Source: Pseudoalteromonas piscicida
GTDB taxonomy: Bacteria > Pseudomonadota > Gammaproteobacteria > Enterobacterales > Alteromonadaceae
DNA: 64,000 nt
Assembly: GCF_000238315.3 (NCBI RefSeq)
Contig: NZ_CP011924.1
Coordinates: 2,024,501 to 2,088,500, forward strand
Direction of reading: 5' to 3'
Each line of letters begins with the position of its first letter. Position 1 is the stretch's first letter. The notes under the pieces are model-generated. The model did no database searches. It had not been told where the DNA came from and saw only the letters and a list, made by a program, of their open reading frames with translations. The position numbers and the translations under genes are program-made. This document shows positions 18,770 to 26,725 of the stretch, one piece after another.

Positions 18770-19879
18770 TTAAAATGACTCGTGCAACACCACCAGCGCA
18801 CTTAATTTGCTTGCGCCAAACGTCATCATTTTTTCAAAATCCGACCTTGCGATGGGCACTTGCTGGCAGTCGATAGGGTTTTGGTCGTCCTCGACATCAG
18901 GGTCATTAAGATATAAACACAACTCATCTAAGCCCGTAATAAGCACCCAATGCGGCGCTTTTTTACCGTTTAGCCGATAAGTGCTGATCAAAGCCAATAC
19001 CGCACTGCCCTGTAACAACCATTGTTCAACCTGTTCAAGCTTTACATCGGCTTGGTGAATAGCAATATCACGATATTCACACTCTTGACGGAATTGTTCA
19101 TGAACTAAGGTCATCACCTGCTTTTTCTGCGCGCTTCTCACGCCATCTAAAAATAGCGGGCCCGCCGTATTCACCATCACCTCTGCCGCAAAACCACGGC
19201 GCTCCGCAGCCAATGCCAATCCAAATGGGTGACAGCCGCCGTGACCTGCGGTCATAAAGATGGTGGTCGCTTCACGCCATATCTCAAGCTCTAAGGCCTG
19301 ATCGCCCATACAGCCTGGATCTATGCTTGCCATTGCCATCATCAGTGACGCCGGTCCGCAGGTAAAGTCTGTCGTTTGCTGATACCAAGGAGCCTGATGC
19401 AATACCGCCTTTTGCGACAGCTTACGCACGCATTTTTGCATTCTTAGCGCATCGTCATGATCCGCGTAATAGTTTTGATACTCGCCAAATACACGATAAC
19501 CCATGCGTTTATATAAGCCGATGGCCGCGTCATTGCGTTTAGCCACTTCTAAACGCATATATAACCAGCCCATTTCACCCGCTCTAACTTCAAGCTCAGA
19601 CATCAATTGGCGTGCGATCCCTTTACCTTGATGATGAGGCGATACCGCCAATGAATAAAGCCTTGCTAGCCGCGTCCCTTGGTGCAACCAAAGCAATCCA
19701 TAGCCCACAAGTTCCCCTGCTAACTTTGCAGTGAGCAGCAAGCTATGTTCAAAACTGATGTAATGCTTGAGTTGGCGGCGACTCAGTCTATCTGCACTAA
19801 AGCAGCTTTGCTCCAGTGCGTTAAGTGAATTCAAATCGTGCTGTGTCGCCTTTTCAAGCACCAACGCGGCTTGCAACAT
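18770..19879 (-). CDS. GNAT N-acetyltransferase fused to peptidase C39-like domain
   Basis: 369 residues. Residues 1-150 are a RimI-like GNAT domain with the acetyl-CoA motif VSPHHQGKGIARQLM. Residues 163-350 form a papain-like C39 peptidase domain with Cys174 (DFTCGPAS), His310 (KAPHWVLITG) and Asp326 (YLNDPD) as a plausible triad. This fusion occurs next to RLAN-type ATP-grasp genes, as described by Aravind and colleagues for amidoligase systems. Here the ATG overlaps the upstream stop by one base (TAATG), so the pair is coupled. Likely job: acylate or trim a peptide made by the ligase; the product is unknown. Confidence 0.88.
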   Translation of the reverse strand: MLQAALVLEKATQHDLNSLNALEQSCFSADRLSRRQLKHYISFEHSLLLTAKLAGELVGYGLLWLHQGTRLARLYSLAVSPHHQGKGIARQLMSELEVRAGEMGWLYMRLEVAKRNDAAIGLYKRMGYRVFGEYQNYYADHDDALRMQKCVRKLSQKAVLHQAPWYQQTTDFTCGPASLMMAMASIDPGCMGDQALELEIWREATTIFMTAGHGGCHPFGLALAAERRGFAAEVMVNTAGPLFLDGVRSAQKKQVMTLVHEQFRQECEYRDIAIHQADVKLEQVEQWLLQGSAVLALISTYRLNGKKAPHWVLITGLDELCLYLNDPDVEDDQNPIDCQQVPIARSDFEKMMTFGASKLSALVVLHESF

Positions 19880-21327
19880 TACTTTTTACCCCTCGCTTCA
19901 AGACGTCTTGAAAATTCAGACATCACTTGCATGTACAGCTCGTCACCGAGATATTTGTCTTCAACCCCTTGATCAATATTGGGGTTGTCGTTTACTTCAA
20001 GCACGTAGGCTTTGCCGTTGTGCTCTTTAATATCAATACCATACAAACCATTACCCACAACTGCCGCCGCTTTTAACGCCGCACGTAACACCGCTTTTGG
20101 CACTTCAAACGTTGGTAGCGTGTCAAACCCACCCGAGAAATTACGTTTTGACTCATGGTTATAGATTTGCCAATGGTTACGTGCCATATGGTAACGGCAT
20201 GCGTAGATCGCACGGCCATTTAATACCCCAATACGCCAGTCGTAGTCTGTGTATAAGTAAGCTTGCGCCAACACAATCGCAGAGACGCTCATCAGCTCTT
20301 GTAAACGCTCGCCAAGTTCTTCTTTGGTTTTTACTTTAAATACGCCTTTTGAGAACGAACTCTCAGGCATTTTAAGCACCATAGGTAGCGATAACTCAGC
20401 AATGAGTTTATCGATTATTTGTTCATTACACTGACTCACAAATCGCGTTTCTAAACTTGGCACCTTCTTGTAATTAAAGGCATCATGTAAAAACACCTTA
20501 TTACAACAGCGTAGGATCGAGCTTGGGTCATCAATTACGACTAAATCTTTTTGCTCTGCTTCTTGCGCAAGGCGATAAGTATGGTGGTCAATCGCTGTGG
20601 TTTCACGAATAAATAGCCCATCGTATTGGCCTAAGTTGTATAACTCAGCCGCTTCTAATGGATGGACTTTAATGCCAAGCTTTTCACCCGCTTTTACAAA
20701 GCGGCTGATCGCCCCTTTATTACTTGGCGGCAACTTTTCATCGTGGTCCACCAGCATCGCGATATCCCAGCGATACTTTTTGTGGCTCTTACGCTTGTTC
20801 CACTGAGTGGCATGCACATGACCTAATACTTGAGTACAAAACTCAAGCTGCGCCACCTGTAGAGTCGAAAAGTCTCGACGCTGCACCTGCACACGCACGC
20901 CTTTATCTTGCTGCTGTAATGTCACTTTTAGTAAAGGCGCTGGAAATTGCTGAAATAAATACGCCGCCAACTTACTAAACTCAGGCTGTTGGGTTTCGCC
21001 CATATAAATGATCAGCTCAGCGTCATCGGTAATCGCGATCCCACGCTTATCAAACCAGGCTTGCGATAAAAACAACGCATTATCGCCATCACGTAAACCG
21101 TTAATAACTTTTAGACTCGGAAGTACTTGGTGATTACGCGCTTCAGCAAGTAAAGAGCAGTAATAACCTTGGCTTAAATAACGGTCACAGTCACATAAAT
21201 TAATCACTCGAAGTTTTGATTCACCGAGCTTTGGGTACTCTTGCAAATACGTTTCAAACGTCACTACGTTATTTGCCAAAGGCAGTACATCTGCATTTTG
21301 ATCAACAACGAATAGAGTAGATAGCAT
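19879..21327 (-). CDS. RimK-like ATP-grasp ligase with RLAN N-terminal domain
   Basis: 482 residues. The N-terminal 180 residues fit the RimK-like ATP-grasp N-terminal (RLAN) domain (LREVINL-like segment RVINLCDCDRYLSQGYYCSLLAEAR). Residues 190-475 form the ATP-grasp catalytic part, with lysine-bearing VLKMPESSFSKGVFKV and the metal-binding end KAYVLEVNDNPNID. Family members ligate amino acids, often glutamate, to proteins or small peptides. It starts 8 bases after an AAGGAT box. No target peptide gene is seen next to the pair. Confidence 0.88.
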   Translation of the reverse strand: MLSTLFVVDQNADVLPLANNVVTFETYLQEYPKLGESKLRVINLCDCDRYLSQGYYCSLLAEARNHQVLPSLKVINGLRDGDNALFLSQAWFDKRGIAITDDAELIIYMGETQQPEFSKLAAYLFQQFPAPLLKVTLQQQDKGVRVQVQRRDFSTLQVAQLEFCTQVLGHVHATQWNKRKSHKKYRWDIAMLVDHDEKLPPSNKGAISRFVKAGEKLGIKVHPLEAAELYNLGQYDGLFIRETTAIDHHTYRLAQEAEQKDLVVIDDPSSILRCCNKVFLHDAFNYKKVPSLETRFVSQCNEQIIDKLIAELSLPMVLKMPESSFSKGVFKVKTKEELGERLQELMSVSAIVLAQAYLYTDYDWRIGVLNGRAIYACRYHMARNHWQIYNHESKRNFSGGFDTLPTFEVPKAVLRAALKAAAVVGNGLYGIDIKEHNGKAYVLEVNDNPNIDQGVEDKYLGDELYMQVMSEFSRRLEARGKK

Positions 21328-22056
21328 CTAAATAATCCTTAGGTGGCGATACGTTAGCACATCAGTACATGATGGTTTAGGCACCCCACGATTTAACATA
21401 GGGTTAGTGGGCAAATTCAAGACCCACATTAAAGTGGAGTAGTTGTAATCTTAAATATAGCACTTAGCAATTGAGTAATTTTGATTCTCAAGATAAATCT
21501 TTCTTGCTGTCGACGACCGGAACAAAATCATTAAATTTCAAAAGGTTAAAAACCATAAAAGCACGTACAATTAAATTTGATTGAAACGATTAAGATTTCT
21601 CGTGTTTACAAACAGATATCAAGGATGAAATAGCAAGTGGTAGACATGCGTGGAAGCACCACGAGCAATGAGTGCTTTGGTTGTAGTTGCTTATATTTGT
21701 GAGCGGATAAGCCTTAAGTCCATCTGCAAAGAAGTCGTGAGTAAACAGCGAGAGTGGACAGAGCTACACCCTATTGATGATTTCAAGACAGGTATTTTTA
21801 AGCCGCTTGAATCGTTAAGAATACGAGCAATAGGGTTACTTGAGTCGTGGTCAAGAGAAAGCAATGCAAATGTGTAATGCAGTGTAATTTCAATTGTTAA
21901 AAATAAATGATAAAAGTCTGTTACAAATTTGCCACACAATGAAAAAATGAAAGATCTCGAATACCTCACCGGTGAAATTTAAAGTTGAGTATTCAGTTGT
22001 TGCAATCGTTGTGTCCGTAATCAGTGTTGCAGTTAGAGTAACCGTTTCCGTATAAG
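21328..22056. other. Gene-poor left edge of the cassette region
   Basis: AT-rich stretch with no convincing gene. A 75-codon frame (21650-21877, GTG start, no ribosome site) and short degraded fragments such as a 22-codon stretch ending ASGRHAWKHHEQ are present. These could be remains of earlier cassette genes. The far left holds the promoter region of the ATP-grasp gene. Confidence 0.5.
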
Positions 22057-22057
22057 T

Positions 22058-22139
22058 AGCTATAACAAGCGCCTTAAGAATGGGTTCTAAAGCTTGGCTG
22101 GCACTCATTCTTCGCTAACTTTAGCCAAAAAAGTTATGC
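22058..22139 (+). other. attC-like recombination site (incomplete or divergent)
   Basis: GCTATAACAAGCGCC opens it, as in Vibrio-type attC sites. AAGAATG and CATTCTT pair around a central AAAGCTTGGC that resembles the conserved AACGC-TGGC of such sites. It ends near GTTATGC. The usual GTTAGGY right core is not clear, so this may be a decayed site. Confidence 0.5.
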
Positions 22140-22175
22140 AATTTTAAACATGTCAATAGAAATTATTGGATATTT

Positions 22176-22816
22176 ATGAAATCAAGAGATTTAAAAACAA
22201 TATATGACGTTATTGTAACTGAATACATGATGACACATATCGGTGAAGGCCGATTCTTACACACATTTAAGCCGAAAACGACGAATACTTTATATCAGTT
22301 CGAAGCTAATGGTGTCGCAGAGATGGAAGAAGGCGAAAGGTACAACATCGGATTCCGTGAGGATAAAATGGTCGTAAGATCGTCGACTTGTCGTGTATTT
22401 CAAAATCAGACAGTGTAAACCCAATGTTATCCTATATGTATGCAAAAGAGTTTTCTAGAGCTAAACATACAGTTAACAAGCAGAAAAACGACGAAAGGGT
22501 TACACATAAAGGCACAGATGGTTATTTATGGGGTAAGAAATATGCGTGGCGTGAGTTTGGTCTGGTAATTTCAAAAGATGCTTTTTATGCCTACTTGAAG
22601 CAAATCGATCATCCTAAAGTGCCTTGTATAACGGTAAATCCAGATATGAAATTTAGTAATGAACCTTCAACAGCATACAAAGAAGAGGGATTAGCTGAAG
22701 CCATGGAACTGTTAATTACGATCGCTGAGAAAAAAACCAAAGCTCTATACAAATCACCTCATTATAGTAAACGTTTCTCTATTCGAGGCGTCGAAGCTAT
22801 TACGGACAAAAAATAG
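22176..22816 (+). pseudogene. Cassette gene of unknown function, broken by a 1-base deletion
   Basis: Two frames join into one convincing protein of about 213 residues if one A is restored in the AAAA run at 22365-22368. The frame then reads GERYNIGFREDK followed by NGRKIVDLSCISKSDSV and NPMLSYMYAKEFSRAKH without a break. As sequenced, the first part stops at residue 80 (TAA 22416-22418), and a second start at ATG 22424 could yield a 130-residue C-terminal piece. I do not recognise the family; it is soluble, basic at the C-terminus and has no signal peptide. It lies between two attC-like sites. The lesion may be real or a homopolymer sequencing error. Confidence 0.65.
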
Positions 22817-22937
22817 CATAACAACTGTTTGAGAGTGATTCGAAACGCATGGCTTTTTTGTTATGAGTTGCTCTGAGTGTTTAAGGTTGTATGCGGCGGC
22901 ATCAGTATTGCGTTACTCCGCCCCTAACAGGCGTTAG
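22815..22937 (+). other. attC site of integron type (Vibrio-like)
   Basis: The left arm CATAACAACTGTTTGAGAG mirrors the right arm CCCCTAACAGGCGTTAGG: reverse-complementing the latter gives CCTAACGCCTGTTAGGGG. Between them lies GTGATTCGAAACGCATGGC, nearly the central signature of Vibrio attC sites. Size is about 120 bases. It begins 2 bases after a gene stop, as expected at the end of a cassette. This is the best-preserved site of the cluster. Confidence 0.85.
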
Positions 22938-22984
22938 GAGTACAAATTAGTTGTTGTAAGTAAAATAGTAATAAAGGAAAAAAA

Positions 22985-23740
22985 ATGGCTTATAGATATG
23001 ATAGTGACTTAGAATTTTTAGGAGCGATTAAATCTGAAGATCTTAGTGACTTAGTTTATTGTTTAACTCATGATAAGGATGGTGAGGAGCGTTTTACTGA
23101 AGAGCTTACTCAGCATGCAAACTATAAAAGACACTATCCAGATCATTCGATGTACTGGGAAGAAATAGCTGCTGAAATACAATGTTTTGGTGCCAACACT
23201 TTTGTGACTCTCCTACGTGGTGGTAAAGGCGTCGAGTATAAGGAAGTGTTGACTGATGTCTGCGACAAGATGAAAGTAAATTACAATGAAAACTCTAGTG
23301 TTGAAAAGATTGAGCAAAATTTGCTAATGAAAATTCTCGAGGACGCTATTGAAAAAATGTCTCCGGAAGAGCTCAAAGAATTGGCATTGAGTACTGGTGT
23401 AGAAAATACTTCAGGTATAACGAAAGAAGCAATGGTTGGTCTTTTTCAGGCGGTATTCCGTGCCGGAGGTTTTAAGTCATACCAGCTAACACTAATTATC
23501 GTAAATGCCGTAGCTAAAGCTCTAATTGGTCGCGGCTTGACGTTCGCAGGTAATGCTGCGCTTACTAGAACAATGGCGGTTTTGACTGGACCAATTGGTT
23601 GGGCTATCACAGGCTTGTGGACAGCAGTTGATGTTGCCGGGGCTGCATACCGTGTAACAATCCCTGCCGTAATTCAAGTATCCGTTTTGAGGCAAAAACA
23701 TATATATGAAAAACAAGCTGAAGAAGTTGAGTTTTCGTAA
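22985..23740 (+). CDS. YaaW / UPF0174 family protein on a cassette
   Basis: 251 residues that align by eye with E. coli YaaW along the whole length: YDSDLEFLGAIKSEDLSDLV, LTHDKDGEERFTEEL, IAAEIQCFGANTFVTLLRG, VLTDVCDKMKVNYNE, and the C-terminal AYRVTIPAVIQVSVLRQ. The N-terminal part is DUF3944-like; a hydrophobic glycine-rich segment lies at about 180-225. Function of the family is unknown. An AAAGGAAA box precedes the ATG. It sits directly after a good attC site and is itself followed within 8 bases by another attC-like arm, so it forms a full cassette. Low GC sets it apart from the core genes. Confidence 0.85.
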   Translation: MAYRYDSDLEFLGAIKSEDLSDLVYCLTHDKDGEERFTEELTQHANYKRHYPDHSMYWEEIAAEIQCFGANTFVTLLRGGKGVEYKEVLTDVCDKMKVNYNENSSVEKIEQNLLMKILEDAIEKMSPEELKELALSTGVENTSGITKEAMVGLFQAVFRAGGFKSYQLTLIIVNAVAKALIGRGLTFAGNAALTRTMAVLTGPIGWAITGLWTAVDVAGAAYRVTIPAVIQVSVLRQKHIYEKQAEEVEFS

Positions 23741-23747
23741 GACGCAT

Positions 23748-23790
23748 CGATAACAACCTGTTCGAAATCAATTCACAAAGAGAGAGCAGA
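23748..23790 (+). other. Left arm of an attC-like site, interrupted by a repeat element
   Basis: CGATAACAACCTGTTCGAA starts just after the yaaW-like stop and matches the left arm of the preceding attC site. The expected right half is missing here: a TGACACCC repeat starts at 23791. A possible right end (GCGGCATTATGTGCTAGG) appears just before the next gene. Confidence 0.5.
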
Positions 23791-23882
23791 TGACACCCAT
23801 CACATATTTTCACCGATACTGGGAAGGTACTTCAAAGTTGAAAATGTTATCTTTTTGATACACAAACTTTAGGTGGGTGTCA
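23791..23882. repeat. TGACACCC/GGGTGTCA repeat, copy A (92 bp)
   Basis: Ends are TGACACCCA and TGGGTGTCA, imperfect terminal inverted repeats. Copies A and D share most of their interior (ATCACATATTTT..CCGATAC, CTTCAAAGTTGAA, ACACAAACTTTAGG). Too small to code for anything; resembles a MITE or REP-type element. Confidence 0.75.
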
Positions 23883-23952
23883 GCACAAACTTTAACGATT
23901 AGTCTTCAATAAAATTAGCCGTATATTGCGGCATTATGTGCTAGGAGGTCAA

Positions 23953-24330
23953 ATGAGCAAATATGGAGATGTTGCTGTAGGAGCTACTCATATCGCTCAA
24001 ACTGGAGTCTGTCCAGTTGAAGCTTGGAATACAGCCGCAGAAAAAGAGTTCAAGGACAGTACTGCTTCCATTAAAAAAGGATGTCCAAAAAACGCTTTTC
24101 TAGGTTTAGCTGAAAATGGCTTTGTCGTCGGTGTGCCCAAAGGAAGCTATACAAAATCAGTTTTAAATAAACAGTATGCTTTAAGGGCTGTTAGGCTGTT
24201 AAACGAAAAGCCAGATATGCAAAATGACATCAAAAAACTTTGGATTCAGTCATGTGGCTCTGAGTCTAAAGTTCATAATAGCCAAATGGATGTTGTTGTG
24301 TCGTTGTGGTCTCAAGGATTACTGGAGTAA
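23953..24330 (+). CDS. DUF6979 family protein on a cassette
   Basis: 125 residues. ATG was placed at MSKYGDVAVGA because a strong AGGAGG box lies just upstream; a longer frame with 9 more residues overlaps that box. Conserved blocks fit DUF6979: PVEAWNTAAEKEF, IKKGCPKNAFLGLAENGFVVGVP, YALRAVRLLNEKP and SKVHNSQMDVVVSLWSQGLL. This is a small soluble family known from phages, plasmids and genomic islands, with no proven function. It is flanked on both sides by TGACACCC repeats and sits inside the attC cluster. Confidence 0.75.
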   Translation: MSKYGDVAVGATHIAQTGVCPVEAWNTAAEKEFKDSTASIKKGCPKNAFLGLAENGFVVGVPKGSYTKSVLNKQYALRAVRLLNEKPDMQNDIKKLWIQSCGSESKVHNSQMDVVVSLWSQGLLE

Positions 24331-24363
24331 GCACATGGAGTCGATCATGAAGTCTGGAGTCAA

Positions 24364-24445
24364 TGATACCCATCACTACGTTTCAGTATTAAAACTTAAA
24401 TGACATTTTTAGAACATTAGAACACCCCAATTTGAGGTGGGTGTA
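24364..24445. repeat. TGACACCC repeat, copy B (82 bp)
   Basis: Starts TGATACCCATCAC and ends GGTGGGTGTAA. The interior (ACGTTTCAGTATTAAAACTT) matches copy E. Followed by GCGATTTA, the same right flank as copies D and E. Confidence 0.7.
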
Positions 24446-24471
24446 AGCGATTTAGGATTTAGTGGAATAAG

Positions 24472-24544
24472 TGACACCCCCTATTATTTGTATCTATACT
24501 GGCAAAGTGAGATTAAAAAGCACGCAAATTTAAGGTGGGTGTCA
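24472..24544. repeat. TGACACCC repeat, copy C (73 bp)
   Basis: Starts TGACACCCC and ends GGTGGGTGTCA. The interior is different from the other copies, so conservation rests on the ends. Confidence 0.6.
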
Positions 24545-24558
24545 GTACAAGCTTTAGA

Positions 24559-24650
24559 TGACATCCATCACATATTTTTGCCGATACAGGGAGGGCACTT
24601 CAAAGTTGAAGCTGTCATCTTTTGAATACACAAACTTTAGGTGGGTGTCA
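24559..24650. repeat. TGACACCC repeat, copy D (92 bp)
   Basis: Starts TGACATCCATCACATATTTT and ends GGTGGGTGTCA followed by GCGATTTA. It is the same length as copy A and closely similar throughout. Between D and the next gene (24651-24857) I see no gene. A short hairpin (CGAGC/GCTCG, about 24789-24809) is followed by GTTATGTG, a possible decayed attC end. Confidence 0.75.
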
Positions 24651-24857
24651 GCGATTTAAGCGATTTATTCAACAGAGACCAACCTTATAAGACATAGCAA
24701 AAAAATGACAGTGACGTTTAGAGTAAACAATTGAACCAAGCACGGAACTCGGCTAAGGTTGATACCACAATGCAAAACGTATTAAAAACGAGCAATTCCA
24801 CAGGCTCGTTATGTGTAAGTGTTTTGGGGTCATTTATTAAAACTAAAGGGAGTTGTT

Positions 24858-25298
24858 ATGAAAGGTCAAATTAGTCTTGCTGATTTTATTAGTGAAGTAA
24901 AAAAGGAATTGGTTGAGGCTGTAAAAAACAAAAAAGAAGACGATGATCCATTTTTTACGCTTAATGCAGTTGAGCTTCAAACAGAGTTTGGATTAAAGGC
25001 CGAAGCAAGTGGCGGGTTTAAATTTTTTGTCGATTTATCGGCCAAAACCGAAGCAAATCAAAGACACTGTGTCACTCTTAAGTTTTCGCCAATACGACAG
25101 TCGATAAATCCCTCTTTACTTAGTGGTGGAGGAGGAAATAGCATCACAGCCCACGGCGATATAACTGTATCAACTCCAGAACAAGCAGTTGCAATTCGGC
25201 AATATCTGCAAGCACACCCTGAAGTTATAGATCCAGATGGTATAAATTTTCATGTTGTTACTATGCCGGTAGCTGGGAAATTAGAGGGTGAAGCGTAA
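24858..25298 (+). CDS. Trypco2-domain protein on a cassette
   Basis: 146 residues. The start at MKGQISLADF has AAGGGAG upstream. Residues 1-80 match the trypsin-co-occurring domain 2 pattern: helix LADFISEVKKELVEAVKN, then strands LNAVELQTEFGLKAEASGGF and a HCVTLKFSPI end. Trypco domains were defined in predicted NTP-dependent conflict systems with trypsin or caspase effectors (Aravind group). Here the domain stands alone, followed by a Gly-rich linker and a C-terminal segment (ITVSTPEQAVAIRQYLQAHP). An attC-like arm starts 2 bases after the stop. A defence role is inferred from the family only. Confidence 0.75.
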   Translation: MKGQISLADFISEVKKELVEAVKNKKEDDDPFFTLNAVELQTEFGLKAEASGGFKFFVDLSAKTEANQRHCVTLKFSPIRQSINPSLLSGGGGNSITAHGDITVSTPEQAVAIRQYLQAHPEVIDPDGINFHVVTMPVAGKLEGEA

Positions 25299-25300
25299 TT

Positions 25301-25345
25301 GCATATAACGAGAGACTATGGCGTCAATAACTGACTTTATGCTTT
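25301..25345 (+). other. attC-like arm after the trypco2 gene
   Basis: GCATATAACGAG lies directly after the stop codon, as at the other cassettes. GCATA pairs with TATGC 40 bases further on. No full right core was found, so the site is probably decayed. Confidence 0.4.
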
Positions 25346-25391
25346 GCCGATTGCGACATGAAACGCATTGCTTATGAACAGAGCGAAAAGA

Positions 25392-25466
25392 TGACACCTA
25401 TCACTACGTTTCAGTATTAAAACTTAAGTGGCATTTTTAGAACACGTCGATCTGAGGTGGGTGTCA
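25392..25466. repeat. TGACACCC repeat, copy E (75 bp)
   Basis: Starts TGACACCTATCACTACGTTT and ends GGTGGGTGTCA followed by GCGATTTA. Close to copy B except for a 7-base deletion. Confidence 0.7.
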
Positions 25467-25549
25467 GCGATTTATTTCTCGGCTTAGTAGAAAGGGAATG
25501 AAAAAGTGCTAACAAGCCAAGTCAGGAGTATTCGTAAATAGGAAATCGA

Positions 25550-25600
25550 TGACACCCACTATATATTCCCACTGCATATTTGCACCGAAGCTGGGAATTT
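25550..25600. repeat. TGACACCC repeat, partial copy F
   Basis: Has the left end TGACACCCAC and the CACCGAAGCTGGG interior resembling copy A, but no right end before the AraC gene. The rest of 25299-25635 holds nothing else recognisable. Confidence 0.5.
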
Positions 25601-25635
25601 GACTAACAAACCAAAACTTACCTACCTTCGGTTCT

Positions 25636-26604
25636 TCACTTTAGCTTTGACGGTGGTTTCCCATACCATTTTAAACAAACTTTATTGAGCGCACTTTGTT
25701 CTGTAAAACCGAGTGCGTCTACAATATCGAGTAACCTTGTGTTGCCGATGAGTTGTTCAAATCTATGCTTTCGCTCTCGGTCGAGTAAGGCTCTAAAGCT
25801 GGTGTGTTGTGTTTTTAGCTTACGCTGCATCGAACGCACACTCATGTTTAATGCCTTAGCAATACTTGCTTGGTTGACTCCAGTCAGTGAGTGCTTTGCC
25901 GCAAGTAAATTGGCAACACGCGTTTTTAAATCATGATTATCGCAGAGCGCTGATACGCTTTTTGCAACCGCTTGCTCAATATGTTCGTGCATTAGGCTGT
26001 CGACGGTAGCGACTGGCATGGTAAGAAAATCTAACGGAAACGACAGTGCATTTTCAGGGCAATTTTATGATACGGGGCAACCAAACCAAGTTTGCAACCG
26101 CTGTAATTCTAGGTCACACACGCTAAAGCTAAGCTGGAGTTGGTTAGGCGATAAAGTTGATCGCAAAAGCTGCCGTGCAGCGCTCACCCAAGCGGTCATA
26201 TTACGCAAAATGGCTTGCTTACCCAGCGGGGTTTTTGGTTGCCAAGTTAACTTGGCATTGTCGCTATCACTTGTGAATACGGCGAGGCCAATATCAGCAA
26301 CAATGGCGTCGTAATGCAATAATGAGGTAATAGCCTGCTGCAAGTCTTTACTGGTTTCGACCAAGTAACCAAGCGCCCCATAGTCATGCAGCTGAATGGC
26401 TTTACCCAGCTCAAAGCCAATTAGGGGATCGCCGCTTAACTCCTGCCCTACCTCAAGCAACCGCTCGTACTCAATGAGTGTTGCACGTTCAGGCCGTGAC
26501 GCTACTAGCTCAGCAAACTCGCCTTGCAGTCTCTTGTTATCGGTAAAACGGTCATGGAGATATACCCACGCACTATAAAAATATACAAACGAAGTGGAGT
26601 GCAT
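25636..26604 (-). pseudogene. AraC-family regulator interrupted by one in-frame stop
   Basis: One reading frame of about 321 residues is cut by TAA at 26065-26067. The N-terminal part (179 residues) is an Arabinose_bd-like sensor domain (DPLIGFELGKAIQLHDYGAL). After the stop the same frame continues NCPENALSFPLDF and then the AraC helix-turn-helix pair (ASIAKALNMSVRSMQRKL, IVDALGFTEQSALNKV). Family pattern suggests a Tyr codon stood where TAA is. The truncated product would have no DNA-binding domain. An internal ATG could restart the HTH half (127 residues). It is divergent from the hydroxylase, 121 bases away, its likely target. Confidence 0.85.
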
Positions 26605-26725
26605 TGCAGTTCCTTTTGTCGTATTTGGACAAATTGTTGGCGCAGTTTGGCAGGATTGTCAATGGCTAACCCGCTACGCTTACGCATATAAAGTACCAAA
26701 GCTTTGGCTAAAGAAGGAGCTGTAT

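Noticed and set aside
21603..21671. Short frame ending ASGRHAWKHHEQ that looks like a toxin-domain piece
   Set aside because: Only 22 codons with no start; similarity is an impression, not a match.
21650..21877. 75-codon plus-strand frame
   Set aside because: GTG start without ribosome site and no recognisable family; kept only as possible cassette debris.
21890..22108. Minus-strand frame over the first attC-like site
   Set aside because: Overlaps the site, has low-complexity Thr/Ile content and no ribosome site.
24437..24625. 62-codon frame
   Set aside because: Lies entirely in TGACACCC repeats C and D.
23791..24650. CRISPR array
   Set aside because: Repeats are long, variable in length and separated by genes; no regular spacers or cas genes.
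25636..26019. Separate small AraC protein
   Set aside because: It is the in-frame continuation of the upstream part; treated as one interrupted gene.
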